From: Bog-756 sp963701325
Lineage (GTDB): Bacteria; Actinomycetota; Acidimicrobiia; Acidimicrobiales; RAAP-2
Length of the DNA: 64,000 nucleotides
Assembly: GCA_963701325.1 (NCBI GenBank)
Contig: OY969604.1
Coordinates: 1,116,001 to 1,180,000 of the forward strand
Direction: 5' to 3'
The stretch's first letter is position 1. Each line of letters opens with the position of its first letter. Positions 17,885 to 25,967 of the stretch are shown here, piece after piece. The translations under genes and the position numbers were made by a program. A model generated the notes under the pieces. The model was not told the DNA's origin. It searched no databases and was given only the letters and a program-made list of their open reading frames with translations.

Positions 17885-18619
17885 CTACTCCTTCCAATCC
17901 GTCTGATCAGAACGGGCTGGTTGCCGATGGGTACGGAACGGACAGAGGGGAGCATCGACCAAGAGGATCTGTGAGAAGGAGTCAGCCTCTTCGACGATTC
18001 GATGCCGCCACTTTTGGATCGGAGCGTGGGTACGACGGGATTGCTCGAACTCGGCCCACTGCTCCCAGCTGGGAATAGCCCAGAGGAGGAAGCATTCGCG
18101 GTCGTTGCTCATCAGTGTCTCCCACGCCCCGCAGAGTTGCCAGCCGAACTCCGCATACGCCGAGATCGCCTCGTCTCTGACGATCTCCAGGAATTGCGAG
18201 GACTGCCCCGGTCGGACCGTAATCTGCTCGTGCGCGTAGGCCTCACCGGTGACGCGCTCCCGACAGAGCTCCTCGATGGTCATCGTCCAAGGGGCGGGTG
18301 CGAGCAAGCGGTCCGTGCCTCCAGAACGGAATTGGGCCGCCTTCTTCCACCAGGTGGCCAATTCCGGGTCTTGCAGTGTGGGGTGGTTGAGCTCATGGCG
18401 AAAGGAGGACGCAAGACCGTCGAGCCCATCCTCTTCCCACATGTTCACCACCTGGGGCCAACGGCCGGTCGACCCCACGACCCCCCACACCCCGTAGCAG
18501 CGTTGGTTTCGCACGTCTTGCGCCATCGGGCTGAAGTTGGCGGTCATGTGCTGCATGTAGTTCGCACGGTTCTGCCCGATGATGTCGATGAATTCGTGAA
18601 TGTAGACCTTGTCGTTCAT
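17885..18619 (-). CDS. NIPSNAP-like / dimeric alpha-beta barrel protein of unknown function
   Basis: The product has 244 residues from the ATG at 18619 (TAGGAGACGCC ahead). I see no catalytic motif I can name. The opening VYIHEFIDIIGQNRANYMQHM and a second similar half (YAHEQITVRPGQSSQFLEIV) suggest two ferredoxin-like alpha-beta barrel repeats, as in NIPSNAP or EthD-type proteins. Such proteins often accompany oxidative or ring-opening pathways. It starts 10 bp after the stop of the crotonase gene at 18630 and so belongs to the operon read from 20691. Confidence 0.6.
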   Translation of the reverse strand: MNDKVYIHEFIDIIGQNRANYMQHMTANFSPMAQDVRNQRCYGVWGVVGSTGRWPQVVNMWEEDGLDGLASSFRHELNHPTLQDPELATWWKKAAQFRSGGTDRLLAPAPWTMTIEELCRERVTGEAYAHEQITVRPGQSSQFLEIVRDEAISAYAEFGWQLCGAWETLMSNDRECFLLWAIPSWEQWAEFEQSRRTHAPIQKWRHRIVEEADSFSQILLVDAPLCPFRTHRQPARSDQTDWKE

Positions 18620-18629
18620 CCGGCGTCTC

Positions 18630-19367
18630 CTACCGTCCACCGATGGATTGCCGTAGCTCGCGGACACGATCCTTGAAGTCGGGCTGATCCATCGACCATT
18701 CCTGTGCCTCCAGTTCGAGTTCGAACGCCGAGCTCGGATCGAGAATGACGTCGCTCGACCGCATACTGGCCACGGTCCGCCGCACCAGTGCGCGCGGCCT
18801 GGTTACCACCCGCCGCGCAAGGTCGATTGCCACCGATTCGAGCTCCGGCTCATCCACGCACTTCCATGCCAGTCCGGCCCGCACTGCCTCATCGCCGTGG
18901 AGCGTCTCGCCGAAGAGGACGAGCGCGGCGACCCCTTGGCTCCCGACTCTTCGGCCCAACCGCCAGAGGTGGCCGCCGCCGGGGTGGATGCCTATATCGA
19001 GGAACCCACAATCGAACTGAGCTCGAGGGGCCGTCACGATGACGTCACAGGCGAGCGCCAGGTTGACTCCCGCCCCGATCGCAGCACCGGCGACGGCGGC
19101 GACGCTCGGGACGGGAGCGTTCGCCAAGGCGAGGAACCCGCGATACCGATCCCGGAGTGGCGGCTGCCCGTCGAGCAGCCCGTCGAGTGATCCGCCGGCA
19201 CAGAACACAGGCGGTTCGGCCGTCAGTACGATCGCCCCGACGTCCCATACGAGCACCTGTTCCACCGCATCGGCCAGATCATCGCTCAGCGCGACTGACA
19301 GCGCGTTGCGGCGTTCCGGATCGGACAATCGAACGAGACCGATGCCATCTCGTTCAGTCGCAGTCAC
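18630..19367 (-). CDS. Crotonase-fold enzyme (enoyl-CoA hydratase/isomerase family)
   Basis: The GTG at 19367 gives 245 residues. The oxyanion-hole loop VFCAGGSLDG and AAIGAGVNLALACDVIV are clear. The loop that normally carries the first catalytic Glu reads FDCGFLDIGIHPGGGHLWRL, without a Glu at that place, so it is not a textbook hydratase. The gene lies 41 bp after the amidohydrolase stop at 19408 and 10 bp before the NIPSNAP-like gene. The start is less certain because no strong ribosome site is visible. Confidence 0.8.
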   Translation of the reverse strand: MTATERDGIGLVRLSDPERRNALSVALSDDLADAVEQVLVWDVGAIVLTAEPPVFCAGGSLDGLLDGQPPLRDRYRGFLALANAPVPSVAAVAGAAIGAGVNLALACDVIVTAPRAQFDCGFLDIGIHPGGGHLWRLGRRVGSQGVAALVLFGETLHGDEAVRAGLAWKCVDEPELESVAIDLARRVVTRPRALVRRTVASMRSSDVILDPSSAFELELEAQEWSMDQPDFKDRVRELRQSIGGR

Positions 19368-19407
19368 CCTCGTTGGCAAGGAATCCCCCGTCCTCGTCCG
19401 AGCTTCG

Positions 19408-20691
19408 CTATCCCGTGGCAGATTCGGCCAACGCGCCGAGGTCGGCTCCCGACCCATCCTTCTTGATCCGTCCATGGTCGAACGAGCGGATCGCTGTCGA
19501 ATGCCCAGCGTCCTCGCTCCTCAAGGCAGCAACGGTCGACTGTTCGGGCGACCGCACGCCGAAGGGGTCGAAGGAGAACCAACGGCAGGCGTTGCGGTGG
19601 GTGATCCTGGCCATCTCGTCGTCGGGAACGTCTCGAGAGACACCGGCAAGCTCCTCCGGCGCAGTCGGCCACGATGAGTCCGAATGCGGATAGTCGCATT
19701 CCCAAGCGATGTTGTCGACACCGATGGCATGGCGGAGCTGCAAACCGACCGGATCCGAGATGAAACACGTGAGGAAGTGCTCGCGAAACACCTCACTCGG
19801 CATCCTCCCGTCGAACTCCTGCCCGGTCCAGAGATGGTGCATCTCATAGGTACGGTCGAGTCGGTCGAGGAAGTACGGGACCCATCCGGTTCCCCCCTCT
19901 GAAAGGGCAATCCGAATCTGGGGGAACCTCTTGAGAACTCGAGACCACAGCAAATCCGCTGCGGCCGCGCAGATATTCATCGGCTGGAGCGTGATCATGA
20001 CATCCACGGGGGCATCCGCGGACGTGACCGCCAGCTTGCCAGATGAGCCGAGATGGATCGAGAGCACGACTCCCTCGTCACAAAGGGCCTCCCAGAGGGG
20101 ATCCCAGGACGCGTCGTGAAAGCTCGGGTAGCCGAGCGTGGCGGGATTCTCCGTGAAGGTCAGCGAGTGCACACCCTTCTTCGCAAGGCGCCGAACCTCA
20201 TTGGCGCTCTCGACCGGGTCCCAGAGCATCGGCAGGGCCATGGGGATGAAACGCCCGGGGTACGCACCGCACCACTCTTCGACGTGCCAGTCGTTGTACG
20301 CCTGTATGACCGCCTTGGCCAATGCATGGTCCTCTGCGGCGGCGAACACTCTTCCGCTGAACCCGGGGAACGACGGGAAGCACATTGAGCCCAAGATGCC
20401 CCCCGCATTCATGTCCTTTATGCGTTCGTCAACGTCGTAACAACCGGGACGCATCTCGTCATAGGCGGTGGGTTCGACGCCGTACTCTTCGCGAGGCCGA
20501 CCCGCCACCGCGTTGAGGCCGATGTTCGGTATGACTTCGCCGTTGAAGGTCCAGACGTCGGCGCCACTCTCATCGGTCACCACCCGAGGGGCACGGGAAC
20601 GGTACCGATCCGGCATGTGGCTGTCGAAGACGGTCGGGGGTTCCACCAGGTGATCGTCGACACTGACCAGGATCATGTCGTCAGCAGACAT
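19408..20691 (-). CDS. Amidohydrolase-2 family protein
   Basis: The ATG at 20691 follows a GAGGAGG ribosome site and gives 427 residues. Family motifs are SVDDHLVEPPTVF near the N-terminus, YDEMRPGCYD, VVLSIHLGSSG for the barrel His, and ECDYPHSDSSWP for the C-terminal Asp/His region. It resembles the protein at 48772 throughout (MRPGC, AYNDWHVEEWCG, DYPHSDSTWP), so the two are close paralogues. This subgroup often sits beside acyl-CoA genes in actinobacteria. The reaction, perhaps C-C hydrolysis or decarboxylation, is unknown. It leads an operon with the crotonase and the NIPSNAP-like gene. Confidence 0.82.
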   Translation of the reverse strand: MSADDMILVSVDDHLVEPPTVFDSHMPDRYRSRAPRVVTDESGADVWTFNGEVIPNIGLNAVAGRPREEYGVEPTAYDEMRPGCYDVDERIKDMNAGGILGSMCFPSFPGFSGRVFAAAEDHALAKAVIQAYNDWHVEEWCGAYPGRFIPMALPMLWDPVESANEVRRLAKKGVHSLTFTENPATLGYPSFHDASWDPLWEALCDEGVVLSIHLGSSGKLAVTSADAPVDVMITLQPMNICAAAADLLWSRVLKRFPQIRIALSEGGTGWVPYFLDRLDRTYEMHHLWTGQEFDGRMPSEVFREHFLTCFISDPVGLQLRHAIGVDNIAWECDYPHSDSSWPTAPEELAGVSRDVPDDEMARITHRNACRWFSFDPFGVRSPEQSTVAALRSEDAGHSTAIRSFDHGRIKKDGSGADLGALAESATG

Positions 20692-20719
20692 TGCGGCCTC
20701 CTCGGGATGCTCTCTCAAA

Positions 20720-20736
20720 CTGTATACATAATACGC
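20720..20736 (-). promoter_or_regulatory. Promoter-like AT-rich palindromic element upstream of amidohydrolase
   Basis: On the + strand this reads CTGTATACATAATACGC, with GTAT and ATAC arms around five bases. It is an island of AT in GC-rich DNA, 29 bp from the start at 20691. Read on the minus strand it offers TATTAT or TATACA as a -10. Similar words occur at 41861, 42262, 45086 and 50075. Confidence 0.45.
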
Positions 20737-20786
20737 TGTGGAGCGGCCGACCATGCGGCCGTGGCCCGGGGTCGGGGACGCAGCCA

Positions 20787-21677
20787 TCAGGGGAGGGGGG
20801 TCCGGCCGGCCGGCCCCGACGCCGAGGGCGCCACCCATCGAGGCTCTCGCTTCTCGGCGAATGCCCTCGGACCCTCCTCTTGGTCTGGGTGTCCCCACAT
20901 CGACACCAACTCCCTCGCCCCGGCCTTGCAAGCTTCGGTGAGGCCGTACTCCAACGCGCCCCACAGTGCGCGTTTGGTTGCGGCGAGGGCGGCGGGCGAG
21001 TTCCGTGCGATCTCCGCGCCCAGGGCCTGGGCTCGTTCACGAAGGTCGGCAGATGGCTCGACGATCTCACTGATCAACCCGAGTTCAAGAGCACGAACGG
21101 CGTCGATCCGCTCATGGCGCCCGAGAAGCGCCATCCGCATGATGGCTTCAGCTGGGATCTTGCGGAGAAGGGCGACCGCCTCGTACGCCGTGACCTGGCC
21201 GATCGAGACGTGCGGGTCGAAAAAGACGGCATCAGGAGCAGCAATGACAATGTCGGCATCAGCGACAAAATGCAGACCGCCCCCGGCACACACGCCGTTG
21301 ACCGCCGCGATCACCGGTTTCCACACCGCATTTTGCCATGCCGTGAGCCGCAGCTCGGCTCGCTTGGTTCGGCGCGACTGCTCGCGAAGCGCCTCGGGCT
21401 CACGAGCGAGCTGGGCAACGTCCAATCCGGTCTGAAACGCACGGCCCTGTCCGGTCGTGACGATGACCCTCACCTCGGGATCGTCATCCAGTGTCTTCCA
21501 TGCCGCCTCCAACTGATCGAGCATCACTGCGTTCATCGCATTGCCGACATCGGGGCGGTTGAAAATGATCCACCCAACGGCGCCACGACGCTCTACGAGA
21601 ATTGGATCTTCTTCGCGACCCGTCCCCCGATCGGGCGGGATACGCTTGTCAGAAGACGAGCTCGCCACGTCAGTCAC
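20787..21677 (-). CDS. Crotonase-fold enzyme lacking canonical catalytic glutamates (paralogue 2)
   Basis: The product is 296 residues from a GTG placed 3 bp after the acyl-CoA dehydrogenase stop. It is the near twin of the 16961-17776 protein: VCAGGGLHFVADADIVIA, FFDPHVSIGQ with His156 at the usual Glu144 position, and a nearly identical tail (RALWGALE.GLT.ACKAGA.ELVSMWGHPDQEEGPR.FAE). It is the last gene of the long operon from 25773. Having two copies under two promoters suggests related substrates or two steps of one pathway. Confidence 0.83.
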   Translation of the reverse strand: MTDVASSSSDKRIPPDRGTGREEDPILVERRGAVGWIIFNRPDVGNAMNAVMLDQLEAAWKTLDDDPEVRVIVTTGQGRAFQTGLDVAQLAREPEALREQSRRTKRAELRLTAWQNAVWKPVIAAVNGVCAGGGLHFVADADIVIAAPDAVFFDPHVSIGQVTAYEAVALLRKIPAEAIMRMALLGRHERIDAVRALELGLISEIVEPSADLRERAQALGAEIARNSPAALAATKRALWGALEYGLTEACKAGARELVSMWGHPDQEEGPRAFAEKREPRWVAPSASGPAGRTPLP

Positions 21678-21680
21678 CTC

Positions 21681-22994
21681 TCAGTTCCGAGGGATGTCAT
21701 TCCAACCTGCGTTCTGCCACAGATCAGGTTCACGTGGCAGCCCCAAGACACGCTCGGCGATGATGTTCTTGTTGATCTCCGTTGTCCCGCCCTCGATCGT
21801 GTTGGCGCGACTTCTCAGCATGCCCTTGACCTCGTATGGCATCTCGCGGGAGTAGAGATCGCCTTCGCCGCGATCGACGCCGTCAGCACCACCGACCGAC
21901 GGCCAGGCGGTCGCGCCGAGCCCCAGCAGATTGGCGGCGATGACCTGGATCCTCTGGTTCAAGTCTCCCTGGTGAACCTTGCCGACCGAGCTTTCCGGTC
22001 CGGGTGTCCGTCCGGCCCGGATTCCGGCCCTCACCCGCTGATTGGTCCAGTTTCGGATCCACTCCTCGCTCAACACCCGCATCAGCTCTTGGCGAACGAC
22101 GGGGTTGTCCCAGCTGTAGGGGCGGTCTTCCAAGGTCGCCAGCCGGGCAAGCTCGACGAGGCGCTCCGGACGTCCGCCACCGATCCGGTCGACACCACCC
22201 GAACCCGAGCCCGAGACCATCTGACGCTCACCGCTCAGGGTCGCATTCGCTACCTTCCAACCCTCGTTGACAGGACCGATCCTTTGGGAGTCCGGCACCC
22301 TGGCCGAATCGAGGAACACGGCATTGAAGTCCACGTCGCCGGTGATGTGCCTCAATGGCCGAACCTCCACCCCGGGCTGGTGAATTGCGATGAGGAAGTA
22401 GGTGATTCCCTTCCGCTTGGGCACTCCGGCGTCCGTCCTGGCGAGCAGCACGCCGAAGTCAGCCAGATGGGCCCACGTACTCCAGACCTTCTGGCCGGTG
22501 ATGACCCATTGGTCGCCATCCCGCTGCGCCTTGGTGGCAAGCGAGGCGAGATCCGAACCGGCTCCCGGTTCACTGAACAGCTGGCACCACACCTCTTCGT
22601 TCTTGACGATGGGAGGGAGGAACCGCAAGCGCTGCTCTTCCGTGCCGTGCGCATAGAGGGCCGGAGCAGCGAGGCTCAGTCCCAGGGGATTGAGACGTCC
22701 GAGGTTGAAGGGGGCAAGCACCGCTTCGACCAGGCGAGCCTCTGAAGGGGTCAGTCCAGCCCCGCCGTGCTCGATCGGCCAGGTGGGTACGACCAGACCC
22801 GATGAAGCGAAGATGGGATACCACGCTTCGTACTCGCTCCGCGAGCGGATCCTCCGGATCGCCGCGGAGCCGCCATCCCGAGCAGCGTCTCGCCACGGGG
22901 CCGGCACCGTCCTCTCGGCCCAGAGCCGAACGCGGGCGGTGAGTTCGTCAGGCGAAAGGCCCGTGACGATAGGGTCGATCCCAGGCGCGATCAT
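21681..22994 (-). CDS. Acyl-CoA dehydrogenase
   Basis: The start is the ATG at 22994, which shares one base with the stop of the upstream crotonase gene (TGATG) and has AAGGGAAGG ahead. The 437-residue protein has WCQLFSEPGAGSDLA (flavin/substrate loop), WVITGQKVWSTWA and the C-terminal IEGGTTEINKNIIAERVLGLPREP, all typical of the family. It should introduce an alpha-beta double bond into an acyl-CoA and pass electrons to ETF. The full length suggests an ordinary homotetrameric enzyme, although steroid-type FadE proteins of similar length work as heteromers. Confidence 0.92.
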   Translation of the reverse strand: MIAPGIDPIVTGLSPDELTARVRLWAERTVPAPWRDAARDGGSAAIRRIRSRSEYEAWYPIFASSGLVVPTWPIEHGGAGLTPSEARLVEAVLAPFNLGRLNPLGLSLAAPALYAHGTEEQRLRFLPPIVKNEEVWCQLFSEPGAGSDLASLATKAQRDGDQWVITGQKVWSTWAHLADFGVLLARTDAGVPKRKGITYFLIAIHQPGVEVRPLRHITGDVDFNAVFLDSARVPDSQRIGPVNEGWKVANATLSGERQMVSGSGSGGVDRIGGGRPERLVELARLATLEDRPYSWDNPVVRQELMRVLSEEWIRNWTNQRVRAGIRAGRTPGPESSVGKVHQGDLNQRIQVIAANLLGLGATAWPSVGGADGVDRGEGDLYSREMPYEVKGMLRSRANTIEGGTTEINKNIIAERVLGLPREPDLWQNAGWNDIPRN

Positions 22995-23809
22995 CACCTT
23001 CCCTTGAAATTCGGCGGGCGGCGCTCGGAGAATGCCTGGAGACCTTCACGGAAGTCCTCACTGCGCGCAGAGATCTCCATGGCAAAGCCTTCGTTTGCGA
23101 GCTGGTCCTCGAGAGAACGGGACGCCCCGGCCGAAAGCAGCCACTTCGTCAGCCCGACGGACACAGTCGGGCCGGAAGCCAACTGTTCCGCGAGCTCGCC
23201 GGCAACCCGGTCCAGGTCTTCTGTTCGAGCGGTGCGATAGATGAGCCCCCAGGTGACAGCCTCAGCGCCCGTCAGTTCTCGACCGAGCATCAGGAGCTCT
23301 CGAGCTCGAACCACACCTACCAGCCTTGGCAGCAGCCAGGTAGCACCGCTGTCCGGCGTGAACCCCCGAGAGCTGAATGGCGCCCAGAACCGAGCGTCCG
23401 CCGTGGCCACGGTGAAATCCGCCGCGGCGGCGATCTGTAGCCCGATACCGGCAGCCCAGCCCCGCACTGCGCACACAATCGGCACCTGCACTGAGCACAG
23501 CAGGGGAAGGAGCCGGTGAGCCTGTTCGGGTAGCCGGCGCTGGATCGAGCCCACCCTGGGCTTCTGCTCGCCACTCGCATTCCGAGCGACGATGTCCGCT
23601 CCCCCGCAGAAATTCTCTCCGATTGCACCGATCTGTATGGCTCTGATGTCTCCGTCCTGCCCAGCCAGACCGACGGCCTCGATCAGGGCGGCCATCATGC
23701 CGTCGTTGATTGCATTGCGGTGGTCTGGGCGGTCGAGTTGCACGTGCAGAACGGCGTCCCTCGGCTCGACCAGCAGTCCTTCGACCGACCGGTAGTTGTG
23801 AGTCGTCAT
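22994..23809 (-). CDS. Enoyl-CoA hydratase/isomerase family protein
   Basis: The ATG at 23809 overlaps the stop of the hot-dog hydratase gene by 4 bp (ATGA). The 271 residues include FCGGADIVARN (oxyanion loop), GWAAGIGLQIAAAADFTVA and the loop ARFWAPFSSRGFTPDSGATW. The Glu144 position holds Phe and the second acidic group appears as Asp in PDSG, as in a group of actinobacterial crotonases with isomerase-like patterns. The C-terminal AFSERRPPNFKGR is characteristic of EchA proteins. Its position between a dehydrogenase and a hydratase fits beta-oxidation. Confidence 0.85.
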   Translation of the reverse strand: MTTHNYRSVEGLLVEPRDAVLHVQLDRPDHRNAINDGMMAALIEAVGLAGQDGDIRAIQIGAIGENFCGGADIVARNASGEQKPRVGSIQRRLPEQAHRLLPLLCSVQVPIVCAVRGWAAGIGLQIAAAADFTVATADARFWAPFSSRGFTPDSGATWLLPRLVGVVRARELLMLGRELTGAEAVTWGLIYRTARTEDLDRVAGELAEQLASGPTVSVGLTKWLLSAGASRSLEDQLANEGFAMEISARSEDFREGLQAFSERRPPNFKGR

Positions 23810-25074
23810 CGCAGCGGTGCCGCCGTTCCGGCGGCGAACTCGTCGGCGATGGCCTGGAGCGCACCGGACAGATCGCTCGCGTTGCCTGGTGGCCGGGGTA
23901 ACGAGACCGGCCCGTGCTCGGAGCTCGGGAGCAAGATGGTGGCGTGGCCCGGCGTCGTCACCTCGCCCCGCTGGTTCTCCGCGCGGAGCTCGAGATCTAC
24001 GGCCGCCTGTCCCTCCGGAGTCAGATACTTCTGGACAACAGTTCCGCTCAGCCACTGCGTGTCGCCGACAAAGTTGAACTTTCGGAACTCGCAATCCATC
24101 TTCCACAGCCATGCCTCGTCCCCCATCCAATCTGTGCAGAGATGGATGAGCCAGGTCTCACGCATTCGCCCGTAGTCGAATGTCGTCGGATTCCCGGCAC
24201 GGCGAGCAAATTCGGGATCCCAATGGACTCGTTGCATGACATCGGGAATGTTGAGCTCATCCCGATGGAAGAACCGAGGAATTCGACGGCGGTTCTTGTA
24301 CCCGAGCCGGAGGGGCTTCACGCCGTAGAGACCCATTCCCATGCCGACATGCCAACAGATCATGTCGGTCACGGTGAGGGGTCCCTTGACCATCGGACCG
24401 ATCGGGTCGCCGACGTGGACCTCCTCCCAGAGGCGGGCGACAGGCCCACGCAGTTCCTCCGAGGAGAGCTGGTCCTCGATCGTGCTGATCTCGTCATCTG
24501 TGTAGGGTCGGATCTCCAGCGCCTCGTTCTTCTTGTTCTCCCGGGCTTTGGATCGCTCGGTCCTGATCATCAGTCGGTACTGTCCCGAGAGGAGGGTGCC
24601 CTGGTCATCGCGAAACGCTTGCCCCGTCCACTCGTGTACCGCGCGGCCGGCGAACTCGCTCGACTTGTCCAGAACTCCGACCAGAGCATTTCGCCGTTGC
24701 ACTCGGCGATCCGGGCGCAGAGGTGCCCACCACTCGCGGGCACTAGCCGAATAGAACGCATGGACGCCGCTGAGGGGATCGCCTCGCATGTACTGGTGGA
24801 CGTCGGGTGACAACTCCGTGAGCTCGTCCTCCCCGACAAGTGAGTCGCCGCCGACGAGTGGAGGTGGAGCGATCACACCATTCCATCTCGTCCGTTGGGC
24901 GTAGTCGGGATCGCACCAGAGCGGGTTGTCGTCGCCGTATGCCTCGGCTACGTGACGAAAGGCGTCGATTCCAGGGCAGCGGTAGAACGGGCGCACAGGG
25001 TGAGGTTGCGGGACACCAATCCGTCTCTGGAGTTCCCGGATCGCCTCGTCGGTGATCCTGCCCGCTTCAGCCAC
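23806..25074 (-). CDS. Double hot-dog acyl dehydratase (FAS1-like dehydratase + MaoC-like)
   Basis: The GTG at 25074 is chosen because GGAG lies 8 bp upstream; a GTG at 25107 is possible. The 422-residue product has an N-terminal FAS1-like dehydratase domain (FRHVAEAYGDDNPLWCD, about residues 35-180) and a C-terminal MaoC-like part (VHVGDPIGPMVKGPLTVTDMI onward). Such proteins hydrate enoyl-CoAs in steroid and related side-chain pathways, sometimes with DUF35 partners like the one at 30573. It overlaps the following crotonase gene by 4 bp. Confidence 0.8.
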   Translation of the reverse strand: MAEAGRITDEAIRELQRRIGVPQPHPVRPFYRCPGIDAFRHVAEAYGDDNPLWCDPDYAQRTRWNGVIAPPPLVGGDSLVGEDELTELSPDVHQYMRGDPLSGVHAFYSASAREWWAPLRPDRRVQRRNALVGVLDKSSEFAGRAVHEWTGQAFRDDQGTLLSGQYRLMIRTERSKARENKKNEALEIRPYTDDEISTIEDQLSSEELRGPVARLWEEVHVGDPIGPMVKGPLTVTDMICWHVGMGMGLYGVKPLRLGYKNRRRIPRFFHRDELNIPDVMQRVHWDPEFARRAGNPTTFDYGRMRETWLIHLCTDWMGDEAWLWKMDCEFRKFNFVGDTQWLSGTVVQKYLTPEGQAAVDLELRAENQRGEVTTPGHATILLPSSEHGPVSLPRPPGNASDLSGALQAIADEFAAGTAAPLR

Positions 25075-25116
25075 AGTTCCAGCTCCTCTGGGACACCCGA
25101 TGGCCACCAGCAGATC

Positions 25117-25773
25117 TCACAGGGTCATCCACGTGTGAACCAACTCATCCGTCGTGACGATCGTTGCGATCAATGACAGCGTGTGCTCGATGACTTGATC
25201 CGTGTATTCCGTGGGAACACCAGCGATCGCATCGGACACGACGACGACTTGATAAGAGCGATTGACAGCATCGAACACGAGATTCTGTATGGCAACATTG
25301 ACCGAGACGCCGATCACAACGACCGTCGTGATGTCGTTGTTGCGCAACAACGAATCGAGGGCTGAACCCGTCATCGGGCTCAATCCGTGATATCGAGGGA
25401 GAACGATGTCACCCGGTTCGGGGCCGAGGGCCGCCACCGGCTTGACCGAGTCGCTACCGGGCAGGTTCTCCATGCCGACGTTTCGTGCGCCCGCAAACAG
25501 GCGGGCATTGTGGTTGACGCCGAAGCCGGCCGGCAGGCTCTCGGCCGTACAGTGCACAACGACGACACCGGCTTGACGAGCGGCGCCTACGAGGGCGCTC
25601 GCGTGCTCGATGAGCTTGGCCTGCTCGGCCGCATCGGCTAGCGCCGGCAAGCACGAATGCCCTCCGACGACACCACGCTGGACCTCTTGAACGAGGAGCG
25701 AGCAATGATCCGGCGAGACCAGCTCGGCTAGCCGGTGCCTCCCTGATTGCCGTCTGGCTGCGTTACTCATCAT
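25117..25773 (-). CDS. Isochorismatase-fold protein with all three catalytic residues replaced
   Basis: The frame opens with ATG ATG at 25773, giving 218 residues of clear isochorismatase / cysteine hydrolase fold. The family triad Asp-Lys-Cys is not present. The segment LLVQEVQ has Glu30 where Asp is expected, VLPRYHGLSPM has Arg/Tyr (127-128) where Lys is expected, and GVSVNVAIQ has Ala161 where the nucleophilic Cys should be. It is therefore probably a non-hydrolytic or regulatory member. It is the first gene of the operon running to 20787 and lies 60 bp from the palindrome at 25834. Confidence 0.8.
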   Translation of the reverse strand: MMSNAARRQSGRHRLAELVSPDHCSLLVQEVQRGVVGGHSCLPALADAAEQAKLIEHASALVGAARQAGVVVVHCTAESLPAGFGVNHNARLFAGARNVGMENLPGSDSVKPVAALGPEPGDIVLPRYHGLSPMTGSALDSLLRNNDITTVVVIGVSVNVAIQNLVFDAVNRSYQVVVVSDAIAGVPTEYTDQVIEHTLSLIATIVTTDELVHTWMTL

Positions 25774-25833
25774 GATCTCAGTGGCTCACGGATGCCCGGA
25801 CCTCTGTTGTCAGAGCCAATTCTGGATAGTACC

Positions 25834-25847
25834 ATAGTGGCCACTAT
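25834..25847. promoter_or_regulatory. Putative operator ATAGT-N4-ACTAT, site B (perfect palindrome)
   Basis: The core is ATAGTGGCCACTAT, and with the flanking C and G the 16 bp at 25833-25848 form a perfect palindrome. An additional ATAGT half-site lies at 25826-25830. It is in the 194-bp divergent gap between the isochorismatase-like operon and the acyl-CoA synthetase gene, so it could control both. Confidence 0.65.
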
Positions 25848-25967
25848 GTTGCCCACGGTTCCGACCATCTGCGAGCCGCGACGCATATTGGCAATCGCGG
25901 CTTCGCCGCACGCACAGTGGAGCGAGGCCGTCGAATGCCGGCTGCGGTGGGAGCCCAGGGAATGGAC

